Below are positions 1-8,312 of a stretch of 64,000 nt of DNA, one piece after another; positions within the stretch are counted from its first letter, which is position 1; each line of letters opens with the position of its first letter. The notes beneath the pieces are model-generated. The model saw only the letters and a list, made by a program, of their open reading frames with translations, did no database searches and had not been told where the DNA came from. The position numbers and the translations under genes were made by a program. The DNA comes from Elusimicrobiota bacterium (GTDB lineage Bacteria; Elusimicrobiota; Elusimicrobia; F11). The stretch covers positions 215,918 through 279,917 of the forward strand of contig JAJVIP010000009.1 of NCBI GenBank assembly GCA_022072025.1, read 5' to 3'.

Positions 1-468
1 GTGGATGGTGATTTAAGGCGAGGATCTCTTGCGGAAAAAATCGGAACTTCTGCTACCCCCGGGCTTATGGACTATTTGTTGGGGCAGGTTCAATTGGAAC
101 AGATACTCCGTCCGACTGGCATTGCCAACTTGTCGGTGGTTACTTCAGGAAAAACCGTCAACAGTCCTTCCAGAGTGTTAACCGGGGATCTTTTAAAGAA
201 ATTCGTTGATGAACTTCGTTCTCGGTTTGATTTGATTCTTGTTGACAGTCCCCCCGTTCTTGATTTGTCCGATGTGCCCATCCTGTCAAGTCTGATGGAC
301 GGAATATTGTTTGTCGTGCAAGCTGGGAAAACCCGTCGGGAACAAGTGCTGGCCATGAACACCATCATGCATCAATTCAAACGAACCAAAGTTTTGGGGT
401 ATGTTCTAACCCAGGTTGAAAGCAAGTTGCCCACCTATTTAAATCCATATTTGCCAACGGGGTATTGA
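1..468 (+). CDS. BY-kinase (Wzc/CpsD-type) C-terminal part, 5'-truncated
   Basis: This is the C-terminal part of a bacterial tyrosine autokinase that controls exopolysaccharide polymerisation and export at the inner membrane. The window edge removes the Walker A region. The visible part starts at DGDLRRG, which matches the Walker A' motif (DxDLRRP) of the family. Walker B follows as FDLILVDSPPV. The C-terminus carries a tyrosine cluster (Y146, Y150, Y155 of the visible part), which in this family is the autophosphorylation site. The next gene starts inside its stop codon, and the locus downstream is a polysaccharide cluster, which fits the role. The GTG at position 1 is not the true start. 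Confidence 0.88.
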   Translation: MDGDLRRGSLAEKIGTSATPGLMDYLLGQVQLEQILRPTGIANLSVVTSGKTVNSPSRVLTGDLLKKFVDELRSRFDLILVDSPPVLDLSDVPILSSLMDGILFVVQAGKTRREQVLAMNTIMHQFKRTKVLGYVLTQVESKLPTYLNPYLPTGY

Positions 469-818
469 TGATGAAATTTAACGTTTTGCGCGTTTTCTTT
501 TTTTCGACTTTTATCTTGAGCTTTTCGCTTGTTTCCTATGGAGGCTCATTCGACGGGCTCGTGGTGTATCCCAATCCCGTTCGCGTTGATCGAGGTCAAT
601 CCACCATCACATTTAACGGAGTGCCCGCTCCTGTTCATATAAGAATCTACAACACACGAGGTCAATTGGTATTGGATCTCCATCAAAATTCAGGGACGCA
701 ATTTACTTGGAACCTCACGAATGACGCGGGGCAACCCGTGGCTCCGGGGGTTTATATCTATCTGTTGTCGGATGCTGAAAGTAAAACCACCCGTGGAAAA
801 TGCGCGGTCGTAAGATGA
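468..818 (+). CDS. Small secreted protein with FlgD-Ig / T9SS-type C-terminal domain
   Basis: A 116-aa protein with an N-terminal signal peptide (hydrophobic VLRVFFFSTFILSFSLVSYG) followed by a single beta-sandwich of the FlgD-Ig or type-A sorting-domain type. Recognisable elements are VYPNPVR, VHIRIYNTRGQLV, TWNLTNDAGQPVAPGVYIYLL and a basic end. In type IX secretion such domains sit at the C-terminus of large cargo; here the domain is nearly the whole protein. The start ATG at 468 overlaps the kinase stop (TGATG); ATG 471 is an alternative. It is followed with a 4-nt overlap by a PorV-like gene, so the two are probably co-translated. Its function is not known. Confidence 0.75.
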   Translation: MMKFNVLRVFFFSTFILSFSLVSYGGSFDGLVVYPNPVRVDRGQSTITFNGVPAPVHIRIYNTRGQLVLDLHQNSGTQFTWNLTNDAGQPVAPGVYIYLLSDAESKTTRGKCAVVR

Positions 819-1816
819 GAATTCAGACAGTATTTTTAACGGTTATTTTATCTCCTGCTTTAATGTTTGCCGGGGTTGAAACGAGCGTCGGAACGCGTGG
901 ATTTCCTTTGCTCTCAACCGAATCTACAGCCCGTATGACGGGGATGGGGCGAGCGCATGGCGCGGTCGCGGATGATGTCCAAGTCGTGTTTACCAATCCG
1001 GCAGGTTTGGGTCTGTCGGTTGACTCAGAATTTATTTTAGGGCAACAGGCCGGCGTAGAAAGCATTTCAACAAGCCATGCCGGCGTCGTATTGCCATTGA
1101 ATGGAATAACAGCGGGTGGGGGATTTGATTTTGGGGCGTTGGGAATTTCCCTGTCCCATTTGGAATATGGAGATTTGAATGGGCGTGATGTTTCTGGCAA
1201 TGCCACTGGAACCTTTTCTCCCGACGAGAGTGTTCTGGGAATTGGTTATGGCCGATATTTTTATGGAGGGGTCTCCGCAGGAGCGAAATTAAAATTTTTC
1301 CAATCCACCATTGATAACTCAAAAGCTGATGGGTCCACTGCTGATATTGGTTTCTTGTTTCAACCCCAAGGATCGATATGGACCACGGGAGTCACTTTTC
1401 AAAATATCAGTGGAGAGGCTTCCTACGAATCGGCATCTGTCAAACTTCCTGAGATGATTATCATGGGAATTGCTGTTCGACCCTTTAACAACGAGCAACT
1501 CCTTATTTCCGCCGATACCCTTGATCCAAAGGATGATTCCTATTCAATTCGAACAGGAATGGAATGGTGGATGTCCGACGTTGTCGCGCTACGAGTCGGA
1601 TATGACTCATCGGATGATGGCGGATCGGGGTTTACCACCGGGCTTGGTTTCCAAATTCGCAATTTGGAGGTTTTCTATTTCCCGGTAAAACGTTTCCGTT
1701 TGGATTACGCCTTTTCCTCAGCGAATAACTTGTCTGTTGATGATTCAGCATCAGCGGGGTTCCATCAAGTTTCGTTGTCGTTTCAATTTGGTGAAGACAA
1801 CCATGCCTCAGAGTAA
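815..1816 (+). CDS. PorV/PorQ-like outer-membrane beta-barrel protein
   Basis: A 333-aa predicted outer-membrane barrel. It has a signal peptide (about residues 1-20, ending MFAG) and the family hallmark near the N-terminus: RMTGMGRAHGAVADDVQVVFTNPAGL, i.e. an aromatic/Asn-Pro-Ala/Gly-Leu turn. Alternating hydrophobic strands follow to the C-terminus (VSLSFQFG). PorV-type proteins act as outer-membrane shuttle or accessory proteins of type IX secretion, and related barrels occur in lineages without a confirmed T9SS. The ATG at 815 overlaps the previous stop (ATGA) and is preferred over the upstream ATG at 800. The gene lies next to a FlgD-Ig mini-protein, the kind of domain PorV partners recognise. 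A role in surface assembly is inferred. Confidence 0.75.
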   Translation: MRIQTVFLTVILSPALMFAGVETSVGTRGFPLLSTESTARMTGMGRAHGAVADDVQVVFTNPAGLGLSVDSEFILGQQAGVESISTSHAGVVLPLNGITAGGGFDFGALGISLSHLEYGDLNGRDVSGNATGTFSPDESVLGIGYGRYFYGGVSAGAKLKFFQSTIDNSKADGSTADIGFLFQPQGSIWTTGVTFQNISGEASYESASVKLPEMIIMGIAVRPFNNEQLLISADTLDPKDDSYSIRTGMEWWMSDVVALRVGYDSSDDGGSGFTTGLGFQIRNLEVFYFPVKRFRLDYAFSSANNLSVDDSASAGFHQVSLSFQFGEDNHASE

Positions 1817-2786
1817 CTCCAACCCAAATCGTCCGCTGACATTGATCGAACCCCTCCTCGATGTTTCTGTTGTTGTTTATTTAGACGATCATCTTGAAAA
1901 TACCGCTCAAACATTCGCCACGATCGCCAATCTCCTTCGTGATATGAAGATGACCTTTGAGTTTATTTTTATGGATGATGGCAACAAGGCGGAGGTGGCG
2001 TCCGATATTGAGGGTGTTCAATCCTTTGTCCGGAACACAAAGGTGATCCGCTTACCGAGATTTTATGGAAACTCTACCGCTATGCCGGTGGGGTTTGGCC
2101 ATGCCCGTGGTCGATTGATTTTGACCTTGGGTTCTTTTCTGCAAGTTCAACCCGAAGATATTCGGAAACTTTTCGAGAAATTGAACGAGGGCTATGATTT
2201 TGTGAATGGGTGGCGATTTGAAAGGAAGGATAGCGGACTTAATCAATTTCATACGCGTTTTTTTAACACGCTGATACGTTGGGCGTCTCAAGTTGAATTG
2301 CACGATACCAATTGCACGCTAAAACTTTTTCGAAGGGAAGTGGCCGAAGATATTCGGATTTATGGGGATCTCTATCGGTTTTTCCCTATTTTCGCCGCGC
2401 ATCAAGGCTATCTGGTCACCGAAGTTCCGGTCCGTCAGAGAAAAGAATTGAACCAGGTGGGACTTTATTCTCCTTTGACCTATCTCCGTCGAGGGTCCGA
2501 TCTTCTTATGATTTTTTTTACCACCCGGTTCGTGACCAAACCGCTGCGATTTTTCGGTTTGGTGGGGTCTGCATTTTTTTCCGTTGGATTTTTAATTTGC
2601 AGTTATTTGGTCGTTTGGAAATACATGTATCGAATTGCGTTGGCAGAACGTCCCTTGCTCTTGTTGGGGGTTCTGTTGATCATCATGGGGGTCCAGATCA
2701 TTTCTGTTGGGCTCATAGGAGAATTGATTCTGTTCATTCAAATGCGGCAGTTTAAAATGCACCGAGTTGAAAAAATACTGAGCTAA
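1803..2786 (+). CDS. GT2 glycosyltransferase, GtrB/DPM1-like, membrane-anchored
   Basis: A 327-aa family 2 glycosyltransferase of the polyprenyl-phosphate sugar transferase type. The GT-A fold begins at LDVSVVVYLDDHLENT and contains FIFMDDGNKAEV. Two C-terminal transmembrane helices (FGLVGSAFFSVGFLICSYLV and LLLLGVLLIIMGVQIISVGL) match the GtrB/DPM1 architecture, which makes a lipid-linked sugar donor on the cytoplasmic face. The start is taken as ATG 1803, overlapping the barrel gene by 14 nt; an earlier in-frame ATG at 1737 lies deep in that gene. The C-terminus ends in a short basic tail. Donor sugar cannot be read from the sequence. Confidence 0.82.
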   Translation: MPQSNSNPNRPLTLIEPLLDVSVVVYLDDHLENTAQTFATIANLLRDMKMTFEFIFMDDGNKAEVASDIEGVQSFVRNTKVIRLPRFYGNSTAMPVGFGHARGRLILTLGSFLQVQPEDIRKLFEKLNEGYDFVNGWRFERKDSGLNQFHTRFFNTLIRWASQVELHDTNCTLKLFRREVAEDIRIYGDLYRFFPIFAAHQGYLVTEVPVRQRKELNQVGLYSPLTYLRRGSDLLMIFFTTRFVTKPLRFFGLVGSAFFSVGFLICSYLVVWKYMYRIALAERPLLLLGVLLIIMGVQIISVGLIGELILFIQMRQFKMHRVEKILS

Positions 2787-2791
2787 TTGTC

Positions 2792-4024
2792 ATGAAAATT
2801 TTGATGATTTCACCTCAGCCTTTTTTTACTCCTCGTGGAACGCCTTTCAGCGTTTATCACCGGACCAAAGCCCTGTCTGATTTGGGTCATGACGTTGATT
2901 TGGCGACTTACCATTTGGGTCGTGATGTCAACATCGCGCACACGCGTGTTTTAAGGATTCCCTCCATCCCCTTTATTAAATCCGTCAAGATTGGTCCTTC
3001 TGGAAAAAAGCTTTTTCTTGATGTGTTTCTTTTTTTTAAATGTTTTTTCTTGTTGCTAAGAAATAAATATGACCTCATTCATGCGCATGAAGAAGCTATT
3101 TTTTTCTGCCTTGTCTATCGCATTTTCTTTTGGAATGTCCCCATCCTCTACGACATGCATTCAAGTCTCCCGCAGCAGTTAAAGAATTTCAATTTCTCCA
3201 GCAACAAATGGCTCATCGGCCTGTTCCAGTGGCTTGAGACGAAGGCCATTGCCCATTCAAAAGCCGTAATCACCATTTGTCCGGAATTACAACGCACTGT
3301 GGATGATTTGAAGATCTCAACTCCCCATGTCATGATCGAAAACTCTCTGTGTGATGCAGTGGTGTTGTCCGACAACAGCGACATTATCACAGAAGATTTG
3401 ATTGCTTGGGACCGCTTCGAGGGCCGCAAGTTGGTTCTCTATACAGGAACATTTGAGTATTACCAAGGTCTCCCGCTTCTTATCGAAAGCGTGCGTGAAG
3501 TGGTTCGTCGTTTTCCAGAAGTTCTCTTTATACTCATCGGTGGAAATTCCCAGCAAATATTATCGATGAAAAAAAAGGCCAAGGAGCAGGGCGTATCAAA
3601 AAATATTCTTTTTACCGGGAATCTTCACCCGAACACGGTAAAGCATTTTATCCGCAGGGCTGATGTATTGGTTTCCCCGCGCATTCATGGAAACAATACC
3701 CCGTTAAAGATTTATGAATACCTGGCCAGTGGGAAGCCCATCGTGGCCACTGATCATGAGACACACACTCAAGTGCTCAGCTCAAAAGAAGCCGTGTTGG
3801 CGCATCCTTCCGCTCTTTCTTTTGCGGATAGCATTTCGCAAGTATTGTCCAATCCCGAAGCCCACGCTTCTCTTGGGCACCAGGCCACGCAGCTGTACCA
3901 AGGGAGCTATGGATCACTCGTGTATATGGACCGTTTAAAAAAAGTTATGGATCTGTTTGTTTCTCAAATTTCTCTGGGAGATCAAAAGTCTCAGTCCAAA
4001 AAAAAAATAAAAAAATCGGCTTAG
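2792..4024 (+). CDS. GT4 family glycosyltransferase
   Basis: A 410-aa GT-B fold retaining glycosyltransferase. The N-terminal half shows the typical start (MKILMISPQPFFTPRGTPFS, then ALSDLGHDVDLATYH). The C-terminal half has the nucleotide-sugar site: LVLYTGTFEYYQGLPLLIES, the ADVLVSPRIHGNNTPLKIYEYLASGKPIVAT segment with the conserved acidic/EYLA motif, and a Lys-rich tail. It should transfer a sugar onto a lipid-linked polysaccharide intermediate in the cytoplasm. It starts 5 nt after the preceding GT2 gene, so it is in the same operon. A repeat-bearing gap follows it. Confidence 0.85.
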   Translation: MKILMISPQPFFTPRGTPFSVYHRTKALSDLGHDVDLATYHLGRDVNIAHTRVLRIPSIPFIKSVKIGPSGKKLFLDVFLFFKCFFLLLRNKYDLIHAHEEAIFFCLVYRIFFWNVPILYDMHSSLPQQLKNFNFSSNKWLIGLFQWLETKAIAHSKAVITICPELQRTVDDLKISTPHVMIENSLCDAVVLSDNSDIITEDLIAWDRFEGRKLVLYTGTFEYYQGLPLLIESVREVVRRFPEVLFILIGGNSQQILSMKKKAKEQGVSKNILFTGNLHPNTVKHFIRRADVLVSPRIHGNNTPLKIYEYLASGKPIVATDHETHTQVLSSKEAVLAHPSALSFADSISQVLSNPEAHASLGHQATQLYQGSYGSLVYMDRLKKVMDLFVSQISLGDQKSQSKKKIKKSA

Positions 4025-4082
4025 CCCGAATAATTCAGTTGAATGACCTTTATCGTCTATCAACGGTGAATATTTTAGTGCC

Positions 4083-4167
4083 GTCATCCCGGCATGCTTT
4101 CTGGCCGGGATCCAGGTTTTCTTCAAGTGGAAAACCTGGGCCCCGGCCAAAAGATTGCCGGGGCGAC
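4083..4167. repeat. Nested inverted repeat, family A copy 1
   Basis: This lies in the 214-bp gap between 4024 and 4239, which contains no convincing gene. Outer arms are GTCATCCCGGCA (4083-4094) and TGCCGGGGCGAC (4156-4167). Inner arms run 4103-4121 and 4130-4148, with 18 of 19 positions complementary and an 8-nt loop, giving a strong cruciform or RNA hairpin. The same two-level layout recurs at 54537-54709 and about 58925-59095. It is probably a non-autonomous, REP/MITE-like element. The remaining bases of the gap show nothing else except the leader of the next gene. Confidence 0.8.
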
Positions 4168-4238
4168 AGCGTCTTGTGCAGTACCTTTACGTACGATTCA
4201 ACTGAACCATTCCGCTTAGTTGTAAGGATTCCTCTAAT

Positions 4239-5006
4239 ATGAAAACGCAGGCCACCATTGAATCTGTTCAAAAATATTGGGACGGGAACCTGCACGACCT
4301 GCCAGTGGCTCGCCACCCCCTTGGAACCGAACTTTTTTTTAAGGATTTGCGCGAATACCGCTATGAAAAACTTTGGCACCTCCCTGCGCTGGTAAATTTC
4401 AATAATTTTTCAGGAAAAAAAGTCCTCGAGATTGGATGTAGTGTTGGATTTGACTTGGTTCGTTTTTCTAAAGGCGGCGCGGAGGCAGTGGGAATTGATT
4501 TGTCTCCCGTGGCGGTTCAGTTGGCGGAGCGGTATATCCAAATCGAAAAAAGCTCTGCGCGTGTTCTCGTAATGAATGGTGAAAAGTTGGATTTTCCTGA
4601 TGGAACATTTGATTTCGTTTTCGCCCATGGGGTCGTCCAATACACGTTGAATGACCGAAAAATGATTGGGGAAATTCATCGTGTTCTTAAAAAAGGCGGC
4701 CGCGCTTTGATTCAGTCCTACAACCGAAACTCTTGGCTGATGTTTCTCTCTCGTGTGATGAGAGTTGATCTGGAACATGTGGATGCTCCCGTTATGAATA
4801 TTTATTCTCCCAAAGAATTTAAAGGCATGCTCTCGTCTTTCTCAACCTTCGAATTGGTGATGGAACGTTTCCCAGTCAAAAGTCGCCTTCAAAAGGGATG
4901 GAAGGCCGTTCTTTATAACCATTTGTTTGTGGGTCTTTTTAACCTGATTCCCCGGTCGTGGGTCAAGCCTTTGGGATGGCATATGCTGGCTTGGGTCACC
5001 AAATGA
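4239..5006 (+). CDS. Class I SAM-dependent methyltransferase
   Basis: A 255-aa Rossmann-fold methyltransferase. Motif I is KKVLEIGCSVGFDLVRFSKG, the acidic residue of motif II is in AVGIDLSPVAVQ, and the post-I region is FPDGTFDFVFAHGVVQYTLND (Methyltransf_11 type). Its place in the polysaccharide locus suggests it methylates a sugar or a chain end, but the substrate is not readable. It is the first gene after the family A repeat and may start a sub-operon. The next gene begins inside its stop codon (ATGA), so the two are translationally coupled. Confidence 0.83.
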   Translation: MKTQATIESVQKYWDGNLHDLPVARHPLGTELFFKDLREYRYEKLWHLPALVNFNNFSGKKVLEIGCSVGFDLVRFSKGGAEAVGIDLSPVAVQLAERYIQIEKSSARVLVMNGEKLDFPDGTFDFVFAHGVVQYTLNDRKMIGEIHRVLKKGGRALIQSYNRNSWLMFLSRVMRVDLEHVDAPVMNIYSPKEFKGMLSSFSTFELVMERFPVKSRLQKGWKAVLYNHLFVGLFNLIPRSWVKPLGWHMLAWVTK

Positions 5007-6589
5007 AACGCCAGTTCTCTCAATTGAACGGCACCTTCGACCTGGTGGTGGTGGGGGGAGGCATCACTGGCGCCTTTACGGCATGGGAAGCGAGCCGGCG
5101 AGGTCTCAAAGTGGCGCTGCTGGAGAAAAATGATTTCGGTGGGGGCACCTCGGCCAACAGTTTAAAAGTGATTCACGGCGGTTTCCGTCGAATTAAAAAG
5201 GGTGACTTGTGGGGAATGTGGCAAGGCATGGTCAACCGAAGTGAGTACTTAAAATTGGCCCCTCATTTGGTTCGGCCGCTTCCAGTGGTGGTCCCACTTT
5301 ATGGGAATAAATGGCTTCAGTCGTTGTGCGGTTGGGGCGCCACGTTTCTCTACAATCTTTTTTCAAAAGATCTGATCAACGGGGCTTCGAACTCGTTTGT
5401 GAACAAGGAAACAGTTCTCCGTTTGGTTCCAGGTCTCCCGCGTCAATCATTGGCGGGGGGGGTTCTTTTCCATGATGCTCAGGCCTTCCATACAGAGCGG
5501 CTGACATGGGGTGTTGTCCAATCCTTTATTGAAGCGGGGGGAGTGGCGGTCAATTACGCTCACGTTCAAGAACCACTGAAGGAAATAAACCAAATTAAGG
5601 AACTCGTGGTTCAGGATGTTCTGAATGAAGACCATATGAAAGTTTTTACCAAGTCTGTCGTGTGGGCCATGGGCCCATGGACGGTTCAACAAGGGAGTAA
5701 AAGAGTGTCATTTGCCAGGGCGCTCAACTTGGTGGTGCATCGACGGTGGAGTTCCCATGCCTTTGGCTTGTCTGGACCGTCTGGACGTTTTTATTTTTTC
5801 GCTCCTTGGAATGGGATGACTTTGGTTGGTACCCATCAAAAATGGGACGGTCCATTTAATGAAGACAAACGTGGGGTAGAGGAGTTGGCGGAGGAGTTTC
5901 GGGTAGAACTCAACGAGAATTATCCAGCCTTTCAGATCAACAAAGAAGATATCGTGAGTGTTCACGCGGGGTGGGTTCCGGCCCAAGGTCCGGAAAAAGA
6001 AAAAGGAAATGCGGAATTATCCGAAAAACCTCTTCTGCTGGACCACGCCAGCTCTGGCGGAATTCAGGGGTGTTTAACTTTAATTGGAGTGAAATACACG
6101 GGAGCTCCACGTGTCGCCAGGCAGGCCGTGGATTGGGTCAACCGATTTTTGAAACGGGGACATCCCGCTTTCCCTGCTCATTTTTCAGGAGGTATGGAGA
6201 ATTTGTTGACGCTCAAATCGTCCGCTGGTAAAAGTTTTCCTCGAATCCCCGTTGCTTTTATGGATCGAATTATTGGTTTGTATGGAAGTCACTATAAAAA
6301 AATAATCGAGTTGGGGGCCCAGTGGCCGGATGGATTGGTGCCAATTGATTCAAATACCCAAACAACTCCCGCGGAGGTGTTGTATGCCGTTCGTGAGGAA
6401 ATGGCGGTTCAACTATCGGACGTCATTTTTCGGCGGACGATGCTGGGAAGCCAAGGAATTCCTTCGGAAAAAGTTTTAAAGAAAGTGGTCCAACTGATGG
6501 CTCAAGAAGTGGGATGGTCGGACGAAGAGCAGTCCGCTCAAATTAAAAAAGTCAGAGGCGTGCAACCTCCGGCGCAAGCGGTGGCTTGA
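5003..6589 (+). CDS. FAD-dependent glycerol-3-phosphate dehydrogenase-like oxidoreductase
   Basis: A 528-aa flavoprotein of the DAO/GlpD family. The FAD-binding dinucleotide fold is at the N-terminus (FDLVVVGGGITGAFTAWEAS), followed by LLEKNDFGGGTSANSLKVIH GG, the segment typical of GlpD. The length matches aerobic glycerol-3-phosphate dehydrogenases (500-560 aa). The start is ATG 5003, overlapping the upstream stop; the earlier in-frame codon at 4958 lies inside the methyltransferase gene. Its position between two methyltransferases in an EPS locus is unusual for central glycerol metabolism. It may oxidise glycerol phosphate or a sugar-linked hydroxyl for the polymer, but that is inference. 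It is coupled to the next gene by a 1-nt overlap. Confidence 0.78.
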   Translation: MKRQFSQLNGTFDLVVVGGGITGAFTAWEASRRGLKVALLEKNDFGGGTSANSLKVIHGGFRRIKKGDLWGMWQGMVNRSEYLKLAPHLVRPLPVVVPLYGNKWLQSLCGWGATFLYNLFSKDLINGASNSFVNKETVLRLVPGLPRQSLAGGVLFHDAQAFHTERLTWGVVQSFIEAGGVAVNYAHVQEPLKEINQIKELVVQDVLNEDHMKVFTKSVVWAMGPWTVQQGSKRVSFARALNLVVHRRWSSHAFGLSGPSGRFYFFAPWNGMTLVGTHQKWDGPFNEDKRGVEELAEEFRVELNENYPAFQINKEDIVSVHAGWVPAQGPEKEKGNAELSEKPLLLDHASSGGIQGCLTLIGVKYTGAPRVARQAVDWVNRFLKRGHPAFPAHFSGGMENLLTLKSSAGKSFPRIPVAFMDRIIGLYGSHYKKIIELGAQWPDGLVPIDSNTQTTPAEVLYAVREEMAVQLSDVIFRRTMLGSQGIPSEKVLKKVVQLMAQEVGWSDEEQSAQIKKVRGVQPPAQAVA

Positions 6590-7332
6590 TGTCGTCAGAG
6601 AGTCCGTATCGATTAACCCAAGTTGCCGAACTTTACGACAAAGACAGATTCTCAGGAAAATTCGGAGAGTGGTTGGAGGCCAGGGAAGTGGCACTCTACC
6701 GAAAATTGGTGAAGGGAGAAGGGAGCACCTTGTTGGATGTTGGGGCTGGAACCGGAAAATTATCCATTCCGTTTCTGCTGGATGGCCAAAAAGTCACTTC
6801 TTTGGACCGGTATCCAGCCATGCTGGAAGTGGCCCAGAGGAAAAGCCAGGCGGTGGGAGTCCAAGGACGATTCGTAGAAGGGAATGCTGAAGCCCTTCCT
6901 TTTCCCGATCATTCATTCGATGTGGTCACAAGTTCCCGTGTGTTGATGCATTTAACGGATTGGGGAAAGGCTCTGGACGAATGGTGTCGTGTTTCAAAAC
7001 GAACCGTCATTTTCGATTACCCCCGATTAACAAGTGCCGCATTGGGTGACACCCTCATCAAAAGAATTAAAAAGTTTTTGGGATTTGGTGCCTATCCCTA
7101 TCGGGTTTATTTGGACTACCAAATCATAAGTCGGTTGAAAAAAAACGGATTTCATGTGGTTTTTGCGGACAATGCTTTCTTGCTGCCATTTGCTTTTCAT
7201 AGATATTTGAATCATCCGCAATGGACTTTTCGTATTGAAAATTTTTTTAGCGCGATTGGATTAATGGGGATTTTCGGGTCGCCTCGCATCCTCAAAGCAA
7301 CGCGAACCGTGGAGGGACGTTATGAAGCCTAA
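6589..7332 (+). CDS. Class I SAM-dependent methyltransferase
   Basis: A 247-aa methyltransferase. Motif I reads STLLDVGAGTGKLSIPFL, followed by VTSLDRYPAMLEVA and an ALPFPDHSFDVVTSSRVLMH post-I segment, all typical of Methyltransf_11. It starts at ATG 6589, overlapping the previous stop by one base (TGATG), and overlaps the following epimerase gene by 11 nt. It is one of two methyltransferases in this locus and is not a close duplicate of the first. The C-terminal 60 residues are rich in Phe and could pack against the membrane or a partner. The substrate is unknown, probably a saccharide or lipid-linked intermediate. Confidence 0.82.
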   Translation: MSSESPYRLTQVAELYDKDRFSGKFGEWLEAREVALYRKLVKGEGSTLLDVGAGTGKLSIPFLLDGQKVTSLDRYPAMLEVAQRKSQAVGVQGRFVEGNAEALPFPDHSFDVVTSSRVLMHLTDWGKALDEWCRVSKRTVIFDYPRLTSAALGDTLIKRIKKFLGFGAYPYRVYLDYQIISRLKKNGFHVVFADNAFLLPFAFHRYLNHPQWTFRIENFFSAIGLMGIFGSPRILKATRTVEGRYEA

Positions 7333-8308
7333 AATTCTGATCACAGGAGCCAACGGCTACACTGGAAAGTGGCTTTGCCGTCATTTAAATGAAAAGGGGA
7401 TAGCGGTTCGGGCCTTGGTTCACAATGCCCCGAGTTCTGACTCCTCCAATCCCCTGATTGAATATGTATCGGGCGATTTGAGGGACCTGGCCAGCCTAAA
7501 AAAAGCCATGGAAGGGATTGAAACCGTAATGCATTTGGCGGCTGTTTATCGCCCCGCCAATGTGACCAGAAAAGATTTTTGGGATGTGAATGTTGAGGGC
7601 GTTAGAAATATCGTTGAGGCCGCGGCTGAGGCCCATGTCAAAAAGTTTGTGCACTGCAGCACTGTGGGTGTTCATGGAACGACGGGACGGCATCCCATCA
7701 ACGAAGACGGTCCCATCAAGCCGGATGATTTGTATCAGGAAAGCAAATGGGCCGGGGAGCAATTGGCTTTGTCGATCGCCAGAGAAAAGGGACTGAATTT
7801 AACGGTTCTCCGTCCTGCGGGCATATATGGCCCTGGCGAAAAACGGTTTTTGAAAATAACCCAAATGATCAAGAACGGACGGTTTATTATGTTTGGTAAT
7901 GGAAAGGTCTCCTACCATTTTGTTCATGTCAGTGATTTCTGCGAGGCTTTTTGGTTGGCCTCTCAAAAAGAAAATACCAATGGGCGTGTCTATATCATCG
8001 CGGACCGAACTCCCATCGATATCGCAGAGGTGGTGGTGGTCTTGGCAAAAGCGGTGGGAGTTAAGCCACCGACATTTAAGTTGCCCTATGCGCTGTTGTG
8101 GATGGCGGCCATTGTGACGGAAATTTTATGCAAGCCCTTTGGAATTCAACCTCCCATGCACCGCCGTCGAGCCGCTTGGTTTAGAAGTGAGCGTGCCTAC
8201 AACATCGATCGCGCCATAAAGGAATTGGGTTACAACCCCAAAGTCGAAACCCGTGAGGGGTTGACCCAGATGGTGGACTCCTATAAAAAAGCGGGATGGT
8301 TAAACTGA
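7322..8308 (+). CDS. NAD-dependent epimerase/dehydratase (extended SDR)
   Basis: A 328-aa extended short-chain dehydrogenase. The NAD-binding motif is ILITGANGYTGKWLCRHL (GxxGxxG). The active-site Tyr and Lys are in YQESKWAGEQ (YxxxK), with the catalytic Ser/Thr region VHCSTVGVHG. The substrate segment includes LRPAGIYGPGEKRF. This family epimerises, reduces or dehydrates nucleotide-activated sugars; sterol-dehydrogenase-like members share the fold. A GGAGGGA ribosome binding site sits just upstream of ATG 7322. In context it most likely makes a sugar donor for the neighbouring glycosyltransferases. Confidence 0.84.
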   Translation: MKPKILITGANGYTGKWLCRHLNEKGIAVRALVHNAPSSDSSNPLIEYVSGDLRDLASLKKAMEGIETVMHLAAVYRPANVTRKDFWDVNVEGVRNIVEAAAEAHVKKFVHCSTVGVHGTTGRHPINEDGPIKPDDLYQESKWAGEQLALSIAREKGLNLTVLRPAGIYGPGEKRFLKITQMIKNGRFIMFGNGKVSYHFVHVSDFCEAFWLASQKENTNGRVYIIADRTPIDIAEVVVVLAKAVGVKPPTFKLPYALLWMAAIVTEILCKPFGIQPPMHRRRAAWFRSERAYNIDRAIKELGYNPKVETREGLTQMVDSYKKAGWLN

Positions 8309-8312
8309 GACC

